A DNA stretch of 15,148 bases. It comes from Desulfobacula sp. GTDB taxonomy: Bacteria; Desulfobacterota; Desulfobacteria; Desulfobacterales; Desulfobacteraceae. How positions within the stretch are numbered: the first letter of the stretch is position 1; every line of letters starts with the position of its first letter. The stretch is taken from positions 1 through 15,148 of the forward strand of contig JAABTB010000015.1 of the NCBI GenBank assembly GCA_011390085.1, written 5' to 3'. A program made the position numbers and the translations under genes. Below the pieces are notes generated by a model, which saw only the letters and a program-made list of their open reading frames with translations, had not been told where the DNA came from and did not search any database. Positions 1 to 7,473 of the stretch are shown one piece after another.

Positions 1-978
1 ATTGAAGGAACCCCGGCTTATAAAGCCGGTATCCTGGCCGGTGATATGATTCTTCGGATCGATGAAAAATCCACCAAAGACATGGAACTCTGGGAAGCAG
101 TGAATATGATGCGGGGGCCTCGGAACAAACCTGTTCATATTACAGTGATTAGAGAAGGAGAACCCGAGTCCCTGGATTTTTCCATCAACCGGGATCTGAT
201 TCCAATGGAAAGCGTCAGAAGTGCAACCCTGAAACCCGGATTCGGATATCTTCGGATTACCAATTTCCGGATGAATACTTTGGATGATATCAAGACTCAC
301 CTGGCGCGCATTGAAGCCGAAAACAAGAATCTGAAAGGCCTTGTTATGGATTTAAGAGATAATCCCGGCGGTCTCCTGGATCAGGCGGTAAAAATTTCAG
401 ATCTGTTTCTTGGCACAGGAGACATTGTTTCCATCAAAGGAAAACAGGAAAGCAATTCCCAGGTGTTCAAAGCAACGGCAGGCGATGATGACCGGAAATA
501 CCCTGTCGTCGTTCTGATCAACGGCGGGTCTGCCTCAGCCTCTGAAATTCTGGCCGGTGCCTTGCAGGACCACTCCAGGGCCTTGATCCTTGGAACAACA
601 TCCTTTGGGAAAGGGTCCGTACAGACGGTCCGGCCTTTAAAAGACGGTTACGGAATTAAATATACCATCGCGCGGTATTATACACCCAATGGAAGCTCCA
701 TCCAGGCCAAAGGCATAGTTCCTGATATTGAAGTGGCATATGAAATCCTTGAAGAAAAAGAAAAAAAGACGTCTGCCTTTGACCGGATGCTAAAGGAAAA
801 AGACCTGAAAAACAGCCTGCAACCGGAACAGGCAGAACCATCGGACAAGACCAAAACACAGCCTAAAAAAATCCAACGACTGCTTGATACGGATCAGCTT
901 CTGCATGACGCACAGGTCAAAAGAGCCCTTGATATTCTGATCAGCTACGGAGTCTTCAGCAATTTAAATGGTAAGTAA
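1..978 (+). CDS. S41 family carboxyl-terminal processing protease (5' truncated by window)
   Basis: This is the C-terminal 325 residues of a periplasmic tail-specific (Ctp/Tsp family) serine protease. The reading frame is open from base 1, before the first ATG at 46, so the gene begins outside the window. The first ~55 visible residues are the end of a PDZ domain (AGILAGDMILRID). The S41 core follows, with VMDLRDNPGG, then GSASASEILAGALQD and SFGKGSVQT. By family comparison the nucleophile is the Ser encoded at 535-537 and the general base is the Lys encoded at 610-612, 25 residues apart as in E. coli Tsp. The C-terminus is a charged Lys/Glu/Gln-rich tail. The stop overlaps the next gene by 11 bases, so the two are probably translationally coupled. 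Family call is firm; the substrate is unknown. Confidence 0.95.
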   Translation: MEGTPAYKAGILAGDMILRIDEKSTKDMELWEAVNMMRGPRNKPVHITVIREGEPESLDFSINRDLIPMESVRSATLKPGFGYLRITNFRMNTLDDIKTHLARIEAENKNLKGLVMDLRDNPGGLLDQAVKISDLFLGTGDIVSIKGKQESNSQVFKATAGDDDRKYPVVVLINGGSASASEILAGALQDHSRALILGTTSFGKGSVQTVRPLKDGYGIKYTIARYYTPNGSSIQAKGIVPDIEVAYEILEEKEKKTSAFDRMLKEKDLKNSLQPEQAEPSDKTKTQPKKIQRLLDTDQLLHDAQVKRALDILISYGVFSNLNGK

Positions 979-2062
979 AAACAAGGCCGGCCCCAAGAAA
1001 AGGCCGGCCCCCCGAAAGAAGCCCGGAACTTCTAAAAAGAAGACACCTATAGTCGTCACCGAATTGAAAAAGGTCCTGGTGGGGATTGCCATTCTTGTTT
1101 CCGTTTGCCTTACCGCAGCAATGATCGCAGATCTGTTTTTTCATCCGGGCCGGCCTGAAAAAAAACAGATCGTCCAAAAACCTGTAGCCCCTTCCAAAAT
1201 AAAACCTGTTCAAGAAGATATGGTTGAACCCAGAGACAAAACCCAGGCTGAAGGCTTGAAGGAAAAAACGGTAAAACGCATTTCGGAAGAGTCCGTACCT
1301 GAAACGCCCGCGAAGGAAAAACCCATCAAATATGAGGTGTTTGAAGGGGTAGATGAGTCGGTTGTGGAAAAGCCGCTCCCAAAGCCCAAGGGTGTCCCCA
1401 GAATTGCGATTATCATCGATGATATCGGATATGATAAAAAAATGGCCCGGGAATTCATTGAACTTAATTCAAACCTTACCTTTTCCATCCTGCCGTTTTC
1501 TCCTTTTGGCAGGGATATCACTGAGGACCTGCATTCAAGAGGGGCCGAGATCATGCTTCATCTGCCCATGGAGCCAGTGGATCATCCCAGCGTTGACCCC
1601 GGCCCCGGGGCCATCCTGTCCACCATGCCGCCGGATGATCTTTTGGATCAGGTTAAAAGAAATATCAGGGACGTTCCTTATGTAGTAGGGGTCAATAACC
1701 ATATGGGATCTGAATTGACAACCCATTCGGATCAGATGAATCAGATATTTACTATTCTTAAAAAGGAAAACCTGTTTTTTATTGATTCTAGAACCTCTTT
1801 GAAATCCCAGGCCGAGGCATCGGCAAGGCTCTTAAAACTCAAATTTGCTCACCGGGATGTTTTCCTTGATAATCGTCAGGAAACTGAATACATTGCCGGA
1901 CAATTAAGAGAGCTTGTCAGCCTGGCAAAAAAACACGGTTCGGCCGTCGGCATCGGCCATCCTTATAAGGCGACCCTTCTGGCCCTGTCAAAGGAGTTGC
2001 CAAAACTGAAAAACAAGGTGGAAATTGTCCGCGCTAGTGAATTAACCGCCATTCCGGAATAA
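968..2062 (+). CDS. Divergent polysaccharide deacetylase (DUF610/YibQ family), membrane-anchored
   Basis: A 364-residue protein. It starts with a very basic, Pro/Lys-rich cytoplasmic tail (about 1-30), has one membrane segment (about 36-57), a charged low-complexity linker to about 140, and then a NodB-like fold. Visible motifs are IIIDDIG (Asp151/152), MLHLPMEP (His198), NNHMGS (243-248), DSRTS (273-277) and GHP (330-332), the usual signature of the divergent polysaccharide deacetylase family. It should act in the periplasm on a glycan, but the substrate is not shown by the sequence. The ATG at 968 lies inside the end of the protease gene (11-base overlap), and ctp-type proteases are commonly found beside this family. 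A GC-rich hairpin lies just inside the coding region. The gene ends 21 bases before a convergent gene, and no terminator hairpin is evident there. Confidence 0.9.
   Translation: MVSKNKAGPKKRPAPRKKPGTSKKKTPIVVTELKKVLVGIAILVSVCLTAAMIADLFFHPGRPEKKQIVQKPVAPSKIKPVQEDMVEPRDKTQAEGLKEKTVKRISEESVPETPAKEKPIKYEVFEGVDESVVEKPLPKPKGVPRIAIIIDDIGYDKKMAREFIELNSNLTFSILPFSPFGRDITEDLHSRGAEIMLHLPMEPVDHPSVDPGPGAILSTMPPDDLLDQVKRNIRDVPYVVGVNNHMGSELTTHSDQMNQIFTILKKENLFFIDSRTSLKSQAEASARLLKLKFAHRDVFLDNRQETEYIAGQLRELVSLAKKHGSAVGIGHPYKATLLALSKELPKLKNKVEIVRASELTAIPE
985..1009 (+). repeat. GC-only hairpin from two GGCCGGCC copies in the deacetylase 5' coding region
   Basis: The 12-base string AAGGCCGGCCCC occurs at 983-994 and again at 1000-1011. 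Because GGCCGGCC is self-complementary, the copies at 985-992 and 1002-1009 can pair as an 8-bp all-GC stem with a 9-base loop (CCAAGAAAA). The stem begins 17 bases after the first base of the start codon. No U-run follows, so it does not look like a terminator. It encodes part of the Lys/Pro-rich tail and may be a by-product of codon choice there. Confidence 0.5.
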
Positions 2063-2083
2063 GGACCATTCCCTCTGGCTGAT

Positions 2084-2578
2084 TTATTTTTCTGCCTCAT
2101 CCATTTTGGCCAGTTCCTTTAATATGCCTAAAGGGGATTGTCCCAGGGCCAAAGCCTGAATTTGTTTGATTCTGATTTCATCGTGCTCAAATTTCTTTTT
2201 CAGCCTTGTTTCATAGGCTTCTTTGATGGCTTCAACCAGTTTGTCAAAATCGCAGGGTTTTTCAAGAACCTTAAAGGCGCCCAGCTTTGTGCAGGTCACA
2301 GCGGTTTCGATGGTGGCGTGACCGGAAAGAATCAAAACCTCCAGATATTTATGATTTTTTTTCAGTATTTCAAGGACTTGTACACCGTCAATGCCGGGCA
2401 TTTGAAGATCGATGACGGCAACATCAAACCGTCCTTTTTCTGCGGCTGCAATGGCTTCTTTTCCATTTGTTGCCGAGGTGATGTCAAAGAATTTTAATTT
2501 CAGTCGTTCAGTAATGGTCTGTAAAAATTTTACCTCATCATCCACCATCAGCAGATGGATTTTTTCCATTCCTTCCAT
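2084..2578 (-). CDS. Single receiver-domain response regulator with helical C-terminal extension
   Basis: A 164-residue protein. Residues 6-120 form a CheY-like receiver with all conserved positions visible: Asp13/Asp14 (VDDE), phosphoacceptor Asp57 (VIDLQMPGIDG), Ser85 (LSGHA) and Lys107 followed by Pro (EKP). Residues 121-164 are a Lys/Glu-rich, probably helical extension with no recognisable DNA-binding domain, so the output is probably protein-protein interaction. The ATG at 2578 is chosen because AGGAGG (2584-2589) lies 5 bases upstream; a second Met three codons in is less well placed. It is the last gene of the five-gene leftward signalling operon, separated from the previous stop by 60 AT-rich bases. 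The likely phosphate donor is the histidine kinase upstream, directly or through the small H-box protein; this is inferred from context. Confidence 0.92.
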   Translation of the reverse strand: MEGMEKIHLLMVDDEVKFLQTITERLKLKFFDITSATNGKEAIAAAEKGRFDVAVIDLQMPGIDGVQVLEILKKNHKYLEVLILSGHATIETAVTCTKLGAFKVLEKPCDFDKLVEAIKEAYETRLKKKFEHDEIRIKQIQALALGQSPLGILKELAKMDEAEK

Positions 2579-2638
2579 GATATCCTCCTATATTACCATT
2601 ATTTATATTAGTATTCTTTTCGACATGGATATTGAACA

Positions 2639-3319
2639 TTATTGGTTTTTTTCGACATCTTTTATTTTATCACAAGTATAAGGGATAAGCATATTAAGTT
2701 CATAAAAAGAATTATTTTTTTTGAATTCCACTCCCAGCAAATCCGCTGTTTGTTTTATTTTCTCATCAGGAAATTTTTCAACCGGCATTTGACCGGAATT
2801 TATAAACCTAAGAAGGATTCCCTTGTCCTTCTCCGGGGAAAGGCGAAGGCGGATCTCACCCTCGGGACCTGCACATTCGTAGGCAAAACACAGGATCCGG
2901 TATAGGAGATTCTGAAGAAGAAACGGGCAGGTTGTTATGGTTTCGAATTTTTGATCCTTGTCTTCAATCCGGACCTTGCCGGCAAAGCTTAAAAAACCGG
3001 TTAACCCGATCATCAAATCCAGAATGTCCAAAAGATCAACATCCATCACCGCCACATCCACGCTGTGGGAAAACCGGTTCATTTGTTTGATGGTCGTGAA
3101 TCCGCGCTGAATCTCTTCTGCAATGCTGTTGCTGCAATTTTCAAGCAATGACAGTTTGAGCTCTTTTCCCTGCTTGGCCAGTTCTGTTAAATCATTTAAA
3201 AAACCGGCAGTTTCCGAGATAATGGCCAGGATGTTCTTTAATTCGTGGGAAATACTGGCATTGACTTTTCCAAAAAATTTAAGGCTTTCGGCATTCATAT
3301 CGTTGAGTGCGTCGTTCAT
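2639..3319 (-). CDS. Kinase-like protein with H-box but degenerate ATPase domain; candidate histidine phosphotransferase
   Basis: A 226-residue soluble protein. Residues 18-35 carry a clear dimerisation/phosphoacceptor H-box, ASISHELKNILAII, with His25. The C-terminal half is laid out like a HATPase domain, but the signatures are missing. Where the linked kinase has NLINNAFQA this protein has RILCFAYEC, so the Mg-binding Asn position appears to be Phe. Where the kinase has DTGCG it has NSGQM, and no GxGLGL lid motif is seen. Spo0B and ChpT are known phosphotransferases with this kind of decayed kinase fold, so a phosphorelay role is plausible but inferred. The frame stays open up to a TTG at 3358, but GGGAGG at 3324-3329 sits 4 bases before the ATG at 3319, which I take as the start. 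It lies between two standalone receiver genes in the same operon. Confidence 0.8.
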   Translation of the reverse strand: MNDALNDMNAESLKFFGKVNASISHELKNILAIISETAGFLNDLTELAKQGKELKLSLLENCSNSIAEEIQRGFTTIKQMNRFSHSVDVAVMDVDLLDILDLMIGLTGFLSFAGKVRIEDKDQKFETITTCPFLLQNLLYRILCFAYECAGPEGEIRLRLSPEKDKGILLRFINSGQMPVEKFPDEKIKQTADLLGVEFKKNNSFYELNMLIPYTCDKIKDVEKNQ

Positions 3320-3361
3320 AGGGCCTCCCATTGGGTTTTGCATTAATCCGTCAGGCAAACA

Positions 3362-3718
3362 TCACCGGGTCTGGATCAGCTCTTGGACGGTTTCAATCAG
3401 AAAATCAAGATCCAAGGGTTTTGAAAGGTAGATGTCTTTTTCAGAGCCATCCTCATCTGATTTTTCAACAGCCCCGTGGCCGGTTACAAAAATAAATTTC
3501 AAGTTTGGATGTAGGGTGAATAATTTTTTCTTCAGTTGGGGTCCGCTGATGCCGGGCATTTTGATATCAAGGACAGCCACATCATAGACCGCGTTTTTAG
3601 CCTGTTTAAGGGCTTCTTCTCCGGTATAGGCCGTATCAGCCTCTATTCCCCTTAATGCCAGCCTTTTGGCCAGCATATTAATAAATTTTTGCTCATCGTC
3701 CACAAGGAGAATTTTCAT
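3362..3718 (-). CDS. Standalone CheY-like response regulator
   Basis: A 118-residue protein that is only a receiver domain. The acidic pair Asp7/Asp8 (LLVDDE), phosphoacceptor Asp51 (VLDIKMPGISG), Thr79 (VTGHG) and Lys100-Pro101 (LSKP) are all in place, so it should be phosphorylatable. There is no output domain. Between Thr79 and Lys100 it carries an unusually acidic stretch (EKSDEDGSEKD), which is the alpha4/beta5 surface that usually contacts partners. Its ATG overlaps the end of the histidine kinase gene by 4 bases (ATGA arrangement), strong evidence for co-translation and a natural pairing with that kinase. The following H-box protein starts 42 bases after its stop. A role as phosphate acceptor or sink in the local relay is inferred. 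Confidence 0.93.
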   Translation of the reverse strand: MKILLVDDEQKFINMLAKRLALRGIEADTAYTGEEALKQAKNAVYDVAVLDIKMPGISGPQLKKKLFTLHPNLKFIFVTGHGAVEKSDEDGSEKDIYLSKPLDLDFLIETVQELIQTR

Positions 3719-5475
3719 GCTTTCCTTCCTTCGTTTATTTTTACGGGCAGATGAATCGTAAATGAAGTTCCTACCCCTTCCGTGCTTTGAACCGATATCC
3801 GGCCCCCCAGTTTTTTGACAAGGCCATAGGTGATGGAAAGCCCCAATCCTGTTCCGGAGCCGTTCTTTTTGGTACTGTAAAAGGGTTCATGGATTTTTTT
3901 CAGATTTTCTTCAGGGATGCCGCAACCCGTGTCATGAATGACAAGCTCAACGGTATCGGGGCTTAATTGGCCGGCAATAATATCCAGACAGTTTCCTTCT
4001 TCAACGGCCTGGAAGGCATTATTGATCAGGTTGACAAGGACCTGTTGAAATTTGCTGCTGTCGGTTTCCAGCTCCGGAAATGAGTCGGGGATGGATACGG
4101 TTACATTGATTCTGCGGTATTCCGCTTCTTTTTTATGAAAACTCAAAACCTGGGATATCAGTTTATGCAAATTGACTTTTTTGATTTTTACATCAAATTG
4201 TCTTACAAAGCCTAAAAGCTGACGGGTGATGGTCCCGCAACGGTCTACGGCATCAAGGATGGAATCAATATATTCAACGATTTCATCATCATTCCGAGCC
4301 TGGTCCTCGAAGCTGAACAGATCTTTCATATAACCGGCCGTCTGGTTGATGACGGCAAGGGGGTTATTGATCTCATGGGCAACACCGGCGGCAAGCTGAC
4401 CAATGGAAGCAAGTTGCTGGCTTTGCTCCATCTGCATCATGGTTTCAGCCTTTGCCTTGTCGGCACGGTAAAGTTTATTCACCATAAAAGTCGATGCAAA
4501 GGTAATCACGATCAGAATCACGATGACGCTGGCGCCCATGATCCAGTTGAATTTAAAACTCATATCCTGCCAGAATTTCAGCATTCCGGCCTTTTCTTTT
4601 AATACCATAAGGGTAAACGGTGTGGAGGTCAGGTCCCTTGATATGGATGAATGTCCTGAGATAATGGATTTGCCGTTGAGAAAAATTTCAATGACTTCTG
4701 ATTCATCGGAACCGGCAGAAAAAATCAGGTTTGTCGGGGTAAAAATGGCACCATAATGAATGGATGGGGTTTGCAGCGTGCCTTCATGATTGACGAGAAA
4801 AATATCTGCATAATCCCCGGTTTTATAGGATGACAGGGTTTGCATCAGGCGTTCAGTGTCCAGAGTGGCCCTTAAAATAAAAGAACTGCCGTCCGGTTTG
4901 GCGGACCGGACGGTAATAATGATATGGGGAACGTCTCGGTATCCGGTAAATACCTCACTGATATAATTCATTTGTTTAAGGCTTTGTTCAAACCAGGATT
5001 GATTCTTATAATTTTTTCCTTCAAGATTAAAGGGCCCGGCATAGGCCACCTGGTTCCCATCCGCATCCAGCACGCTGAGATCGGTTACTCCTCCGAATCC
5101 GAGCTTCAGGTTTTTTAAAATTTCGGCCAGCCGGGTATTGTCTGTCAGTTGTTTATACTCATTTTCGTTGACGGTAAACGTCAATGCATTCAGACGCTCT
5201 TCCATAAAATAGGTCACAGCGCTTTTTGCAACGACGGTCAATTGTTTGGTCCGGTGATTCAAGTCGGAATCCACAGATGTTTCTATCAATTGATAGTAGA
5301 TGAGGGTTGCAATGCAAATCGGAGCCAGGGCCGTCGCGGCTAAAACGGAAATGCTGATGAACCATAGATACCGATAATTTGTAAAGGTATAAAAGGAGTT
5401 CAGGTGAACATTTGTCCGGTGCCGATAAAATTCGGGCCACAGGCTTTTCAAAAAATCCTGAAAAAGTTTCAGCAT
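3715..5475 (-). CDS. Membrane sensor histidine kinase with periplasmic Cache-type domain
   Basis: A 586-residue kinase. A ~36-residue cytoplasmic N-terminus leads to TM1 (about 37-62), a periplasmic domain of about 240 residues, TM2 (about 311-333), and a cytoplasmic kinase core. The sensor region has double-Cache hallmarks: VLDADGNQVAYAGPF, then NYKNQSWFEQSL, then YRDVPHIIITVRS. The core is complete: H-box AHEINNPLAVI (His367), N-box NLINNAFQA (482-490), G1 DTGCGI (515-520), F-box HEPFYST and G2 GTGLGLS (541-547). The HEINNPL form is typical of NtrB-like kinases. No HAMP or PAS domain is evident between TM2 and the H-box. The start at 5475 is preceded by AGGGAG and overlaps the upstream receiver gene by 7 bases. 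The ligand is unknown; the adjacent exporter suggests a small anion or sulfur compound, but that is a guess. Confidence 0.96.
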   Translation of the reverse strand: MLKLFQDFLKSLWPEFYRHRTNVHLNSFYTFTNYRYLWFISISVLAATALAPICIATLIYYQLIETSVDSDLNHRTKQLTVVAKSAVTYFMEERLNALTFTVNENEYKQLTDNTRLAEILKNLKLGFGGVTDLSVLDADGNQVAYAGPFNLEGKNYKNQSWFEQSLKQMNYISEVFTGYRDVPHIIITVRSAKPDGSSFILRATLDTERLMQTLSSYKTGDYADIFLVNHEGTLQTPSIHYGAIFTPTNLIFSAGSDESEVIEIFLNGKSIISGHSSISRDLTSTPFTLMVLKEKAGMLKFWQDMSFKFNWIMGASVIVILIVITFASTFMVNKLYRADKAKAETMMQMEQSQQLASIGQLAAGVAHEINNPLAVINQTAGYMKDLFSFEDQARNDDEIVEYIDSILDAVDRCGTITRQLLGFVRQFDVKIKKVNLHKLISQVLSFHKKEAEYRRINVTVSIPDSFPELETDSSKFQQVLVNLINNAFQAVEEGNCLDIIAGQLSPDTVELVIHDTGCGIPEENLKKIHEPFYSTKKNGSGTGLGLSITYGLVKKLGGRISVQSTEGVGTSFTIHLPVKINEGRKA

Positions 5476-5849
5476 TCGGACTTCTCCCTGATCTGTTCGA
5501 AAATGCTCATCAGTTCATCGATCTTGGGCGGTTTGTGGATGAATCGATAAGCTCCCAGCCTTTCGCATTCCAGCCGGTCTTTTTCGGTTCCATGACCGGT
5601 CAGGATAATCACCGGAATGGCCGGGTTGATCTCTTTTATGCCGACCAACACCTCTGTACCGTACAGGTCCGGCAATCGAAGGTCAAGCAGAATCAGGGTA
5701 ATTCCATGGGCATGGGATTTGACCCATTCAAGGGCCGACCTTCCATCATAACACACTGCGTTGCTTCGGCCTCGCAGCTCAATCCGTTTAGCCAGCATGT
5801 CTGCAAATTTTATTTCGTCGTCGATAATAAGGATGTCGGTATGTTGCAT
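5469..5849 (-). CDS. Standalone CheY-like response regulator, first gene of the leftward operon
   Basis: A 126-residue receiver with no output domain. It has Asp10/Asp11 (IIDDE), phosphoacceptor Asp56 (LLDLRLPD), Thr84 (LTGHG) and Lys106-Pro107 (HKPP). It shares with its neighbours the pattern DDE-x-KF near the N-terminus and TGHG after beta4, suggesting that these receivers arose by local duplication. It is the first gene downstream of the - strand promoter at 5898-5926. Its ribosome binding site is weak (AAAAAGA about 8 bases before the ATG). Its end overlaps the kinase start by 7 bases, so it is most likely a direct partner of that kinase. Confidence 0.93.
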   Translation of the reverse strand: MQHTDILIIDDEIKFADMLAKRIELRGRSNAVCYDGRSALEWVKSHAHGITLILLDLRLPDLYGTEVLVGIKEINPAIPVIILTGHGTEKDRLECERLGAYRFIHKPPKIDELMSIFEQIREKSEC

Positions 5850-5865
5850 GATGAAATCTTTTTAA

Positions 5866-5894
5866 TTGACTGTTTAAAAAAAATACTTTATAGA
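5866..5894 (+). promoter_or_regulatory. Predicted sigma-70-type promoter for the rightward exporter operon
   Basis: TTGACT (5866-5871) and TATAGA (5889-5894) are separated by 17 bases. The -35 matches consensus at 5 of 6 positions and the -10 at 4 of 6. Transcription would start near 5901, about 50 bases before the exporter ATG. Its -10 lies a few bases from the -10 of the opposing promoter, so the two RNA polymerase footprints must overlap. Confidence 0.45.
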
Positions 5895-5897
5895 CCA

Positions 5898-5926
5898 TTT
5901 ATAACGAGTTCGGTTTCATTTGTAAA
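5898..5926 (-). promoter_or_regulatory. Predicted sigma-70-type promoter for the leftward receiver-kinase operon
   Basis: Read on the - strand, TTTACA (5921-5926) and TATAAA (5898-5903) are separated by exactly 17 bases. Each hexamer matches consensus at 5 of 6 positions. Transcription would begin near 5891, giving a leader of about 40 bases before the ATG at 5849. Confidence 0.6.
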
Positions 5927-5950
5927 CAATTATTTTAGGAGATCGATTAA

Positions 5951-6928
5951 ATGTTAAACAACTTTTTTAATACCATAAACCGGTTGATTCTCTCATCCAT
6001 GGTTCTTGTGCTGAGTAGTCCGGTGGGCGCATTTGCTGCAGATCAGGCCGCAACGGGCGGCGGTGACAAACCCTGGTGGTTCTGGCCCTCGATTTTATTT
6101 GTATTTTGTTTTGTTCTCGGTGTATTGGCCGTCATGGCGGGTGTGGGCGGGGCCGTACTGTATGTGCCGCTGGTCAGCGGTTTTTTCCCGTTTCACATCG
6201 ATTTTGTCAGGGGCGTCGGCCTGATGGTGGCCCTTGCCGGTGCCTTGGCGGCGGGTCCGGGCCTGCTGCGCCGGAATCTGGCCAATCTTCGGCTGGCCTT
6301 ACCCGTTGCATTGATCGCCTCGGCCTTTTCCGTTGTCGGGGCAGTCATCGGGTTACGGTTGTCCGCATTAGATCCCAATATTATCCAGGCCTGCCTGGGG
6401 GCAACCATTGTGGGGATTGCCGCACTCTTGATTTTTTCCAAAAATTCCGAAAAGCCCGTCGTGACAAAGCAGGATGCCATCGGCCTGGCCCTTGGCCTAA
6501 ACGGGCTGTACTGGGATGAGGGGGCAAGGGAAAGCGTTGAATGGAAAACCCACAGGACTCTTCTGGGGCTGTTCATGTTCATCTTTATCGGGCTTCTGGC
6601 CGGTATGTTCGGCCTGGGCGCCGGCTGGGCCAATGTTCCTGTTTTAAATCTCATGATGGGCGTCCCTCTAAAAGTTTCAGTGGCCACCAGCAAATTTCTA
6701 CTTTCCATTACCGATACATCGGCGGCCTGGATTTATATGAACCAGGGATGTGTGATTCCGCTCATCGGTATCCCGTCCATTGTCGGCCTGATGCTCGGCT
6801 CATTGCTGGGGGTAAAACTTCTGGCTATTGCCAAACCCAAAATGATTCGTTACCTGGTTATCCTGATGTTGCTTTTTTCAGGATTGAAGGCTCTGGACAA
6901 AGGCCTTGGGCTAGGATTTTTAGGATAA
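5951..6928 (+). CDS. TauE/SafE family transmembrane exporter
   Basis: A 325-residue polytopic inner-membrane protein. A hydrophobic N-terminus ending AFAAD (about 10-31) looks like a signal peptide or first membrane segment. A Trp-rich PWWFWP stretch follows, then two homologous halves of membrane helices. The half-repeat signatures typical of the family are GVGGAVLYVPLV (64-75) and GLGAGWANVPVLNLM (221-235), the second followed by VSVATSKF. A soluble loop (about 165-202) separates the halves. Family members export sulfite, sulfoacetate and related organosulfur anions, but the substrate cannot be read from sequence. AGGAG lies 9 bases before the ATG. It heads the rightward operon with a small membrane protein and two regulator genes. 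Divergent transcription from a Cache-domain kinase operon suggests it is the effector or target of that signalling. Confidence 0.92.
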   Translation: MLNNFFNTINRLILSSMVLVLSSPVGAFAADQAATGGGDKPWWFWPSILFVFCFVLGVLAVMAGVGGAVLYVPLVSGFFPFHIDFVRGVGLMVALAGALAAGPGLLRRNLANLRLALPVALIASAFSVVGAVIGLRLSALDPNIIQACLGATIVGIAALLIFSKNSEKPVVTKQDAIGLALGLNGLYWDEGARESVEWKTHRTLLGLFMFIFIGLLAGMFGLGAGWANVPVLNLMMGVPLKVSVATSKFLLSITDTSAAWIYMNQGCVIPLIGIPSIVGLMLGSLLGVKLLAIAKPKMIRYLVILMLLFSGLKALDKGLGLGFLG

Positions 6929-6975
6929 TCCAAACATGAATTTACAGGTTAACTACAGAGGAGTAAAATAAGACT

Positions 6976-7404
6976 ATGGACGAGCGGGAGAAATTGGCTC
7001 GAAGAGCCTCAAAAGAACAGATCATTTATGCAAATATTCTGGTGGTGGGTGTATGGTCCAGTATTGCCATCATGGGCATCACTTATTTTCTTTATCTTTC
7101 AAACATCATGCCCCCCCATGTGGATCTGCATACCATTACAACGCTGTGGGATAAGGGGGTTCAGGAATATCTGGAACTCACTCACTCTCCCCAAGGATGG
7201 GGATGGGTATATTTTCTGAAAAAAGGTGATTTTTTAAATTATATCGGGTTTGTATTTTTGGCCGTGATGACCATCGTCTGCTATCTGGTTCTGGTAAAAG
7301 GGTATATTGCAAAAAAAGACTGGCTTTATACCGGGATTGCCGTTCTGGAGATCCTGGTTTTATCCCTTGCCGCTTCCGGAATCTTTGGAAGCGGAGGCCA
7401 TTAG
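6976..7404 (+). CDS. Small three-helix membrane protein, DUF1634-like
   Basis: A 142-residue protein with predicted membrane helices at about 17-41, 87-109 and 116-137 and a short, Trp/Pro-containing loop between the first and second. The N-terminus is charged and probably cytoplasmic. The order of features and its position directly after a TauE/SafE gene resemble DUF1634 proteins, which often accompany such exporters; I have not been able to confirm this by profile search. GAGGAG lies 12 bases before the ATG, rather far, but no other upstream in-frame start exists. The gap to the exporter gene is 47 bases. Probable role: accessory subunit or stabiliser of the exporter, by inference. Confidence 0.75.
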   Translation: MDEREKLARRASKEQIIYANILVVGVWSSIAIMGITYFLYLSNIMPPHVDLHTITTLWDKGVQEYLELTHSPQGWGWVYFLKKGDFLNYIGFVFLAVMTIVCYLVLVKGYIAKKDWLYTGIAVLEILVLSLAASGIFGSGGH

Positions 7405-7473
7405 GCACCATTGGCCGTTTTGGCAATATTTAGCCCGTATACCCTTATGATAGGGAAATTTGAAAGGTGAATT

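Noticed and set aside
1210..1554. Open frame of 114 codons on the - strand opposite the deacetylase gene
   Set aside because: It is antisense to a well-supported gene, has no recognisable domain and looks like a shadow of the real frame.
3320..3358. Longer start (TTG at 3358) for the H-box protein
   Set aside because: The GGGAGG ribosome binding site lies inside this extension, just before the ATG at 3319, and the extra 13 residues look random.
5412..5957. 181-codon + strand frame across the leftward receiver gene and the intergenic promoters
   Set aside because: It opposes the first receiver gene and would run through both predicted promoters into the exporter start; no domain is recognisable.
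7404..7430. Possible sigma-54 promoter (TTGGCC...GGCAAT) before the tandem receiver gene
   Set aside because: The GG and GC elements are about two bases too close; sigma-54 promoters have very strict spacing. An equally tempting GGCACC nearby is also misplaced.
7435..7460. CCCT-TATGAT-AGGG hairpin as a terminator between the membrane protein and the tandem receiver
   Set aside because: Only a 4-bp stem and no T-run, so it is too weak to be called.
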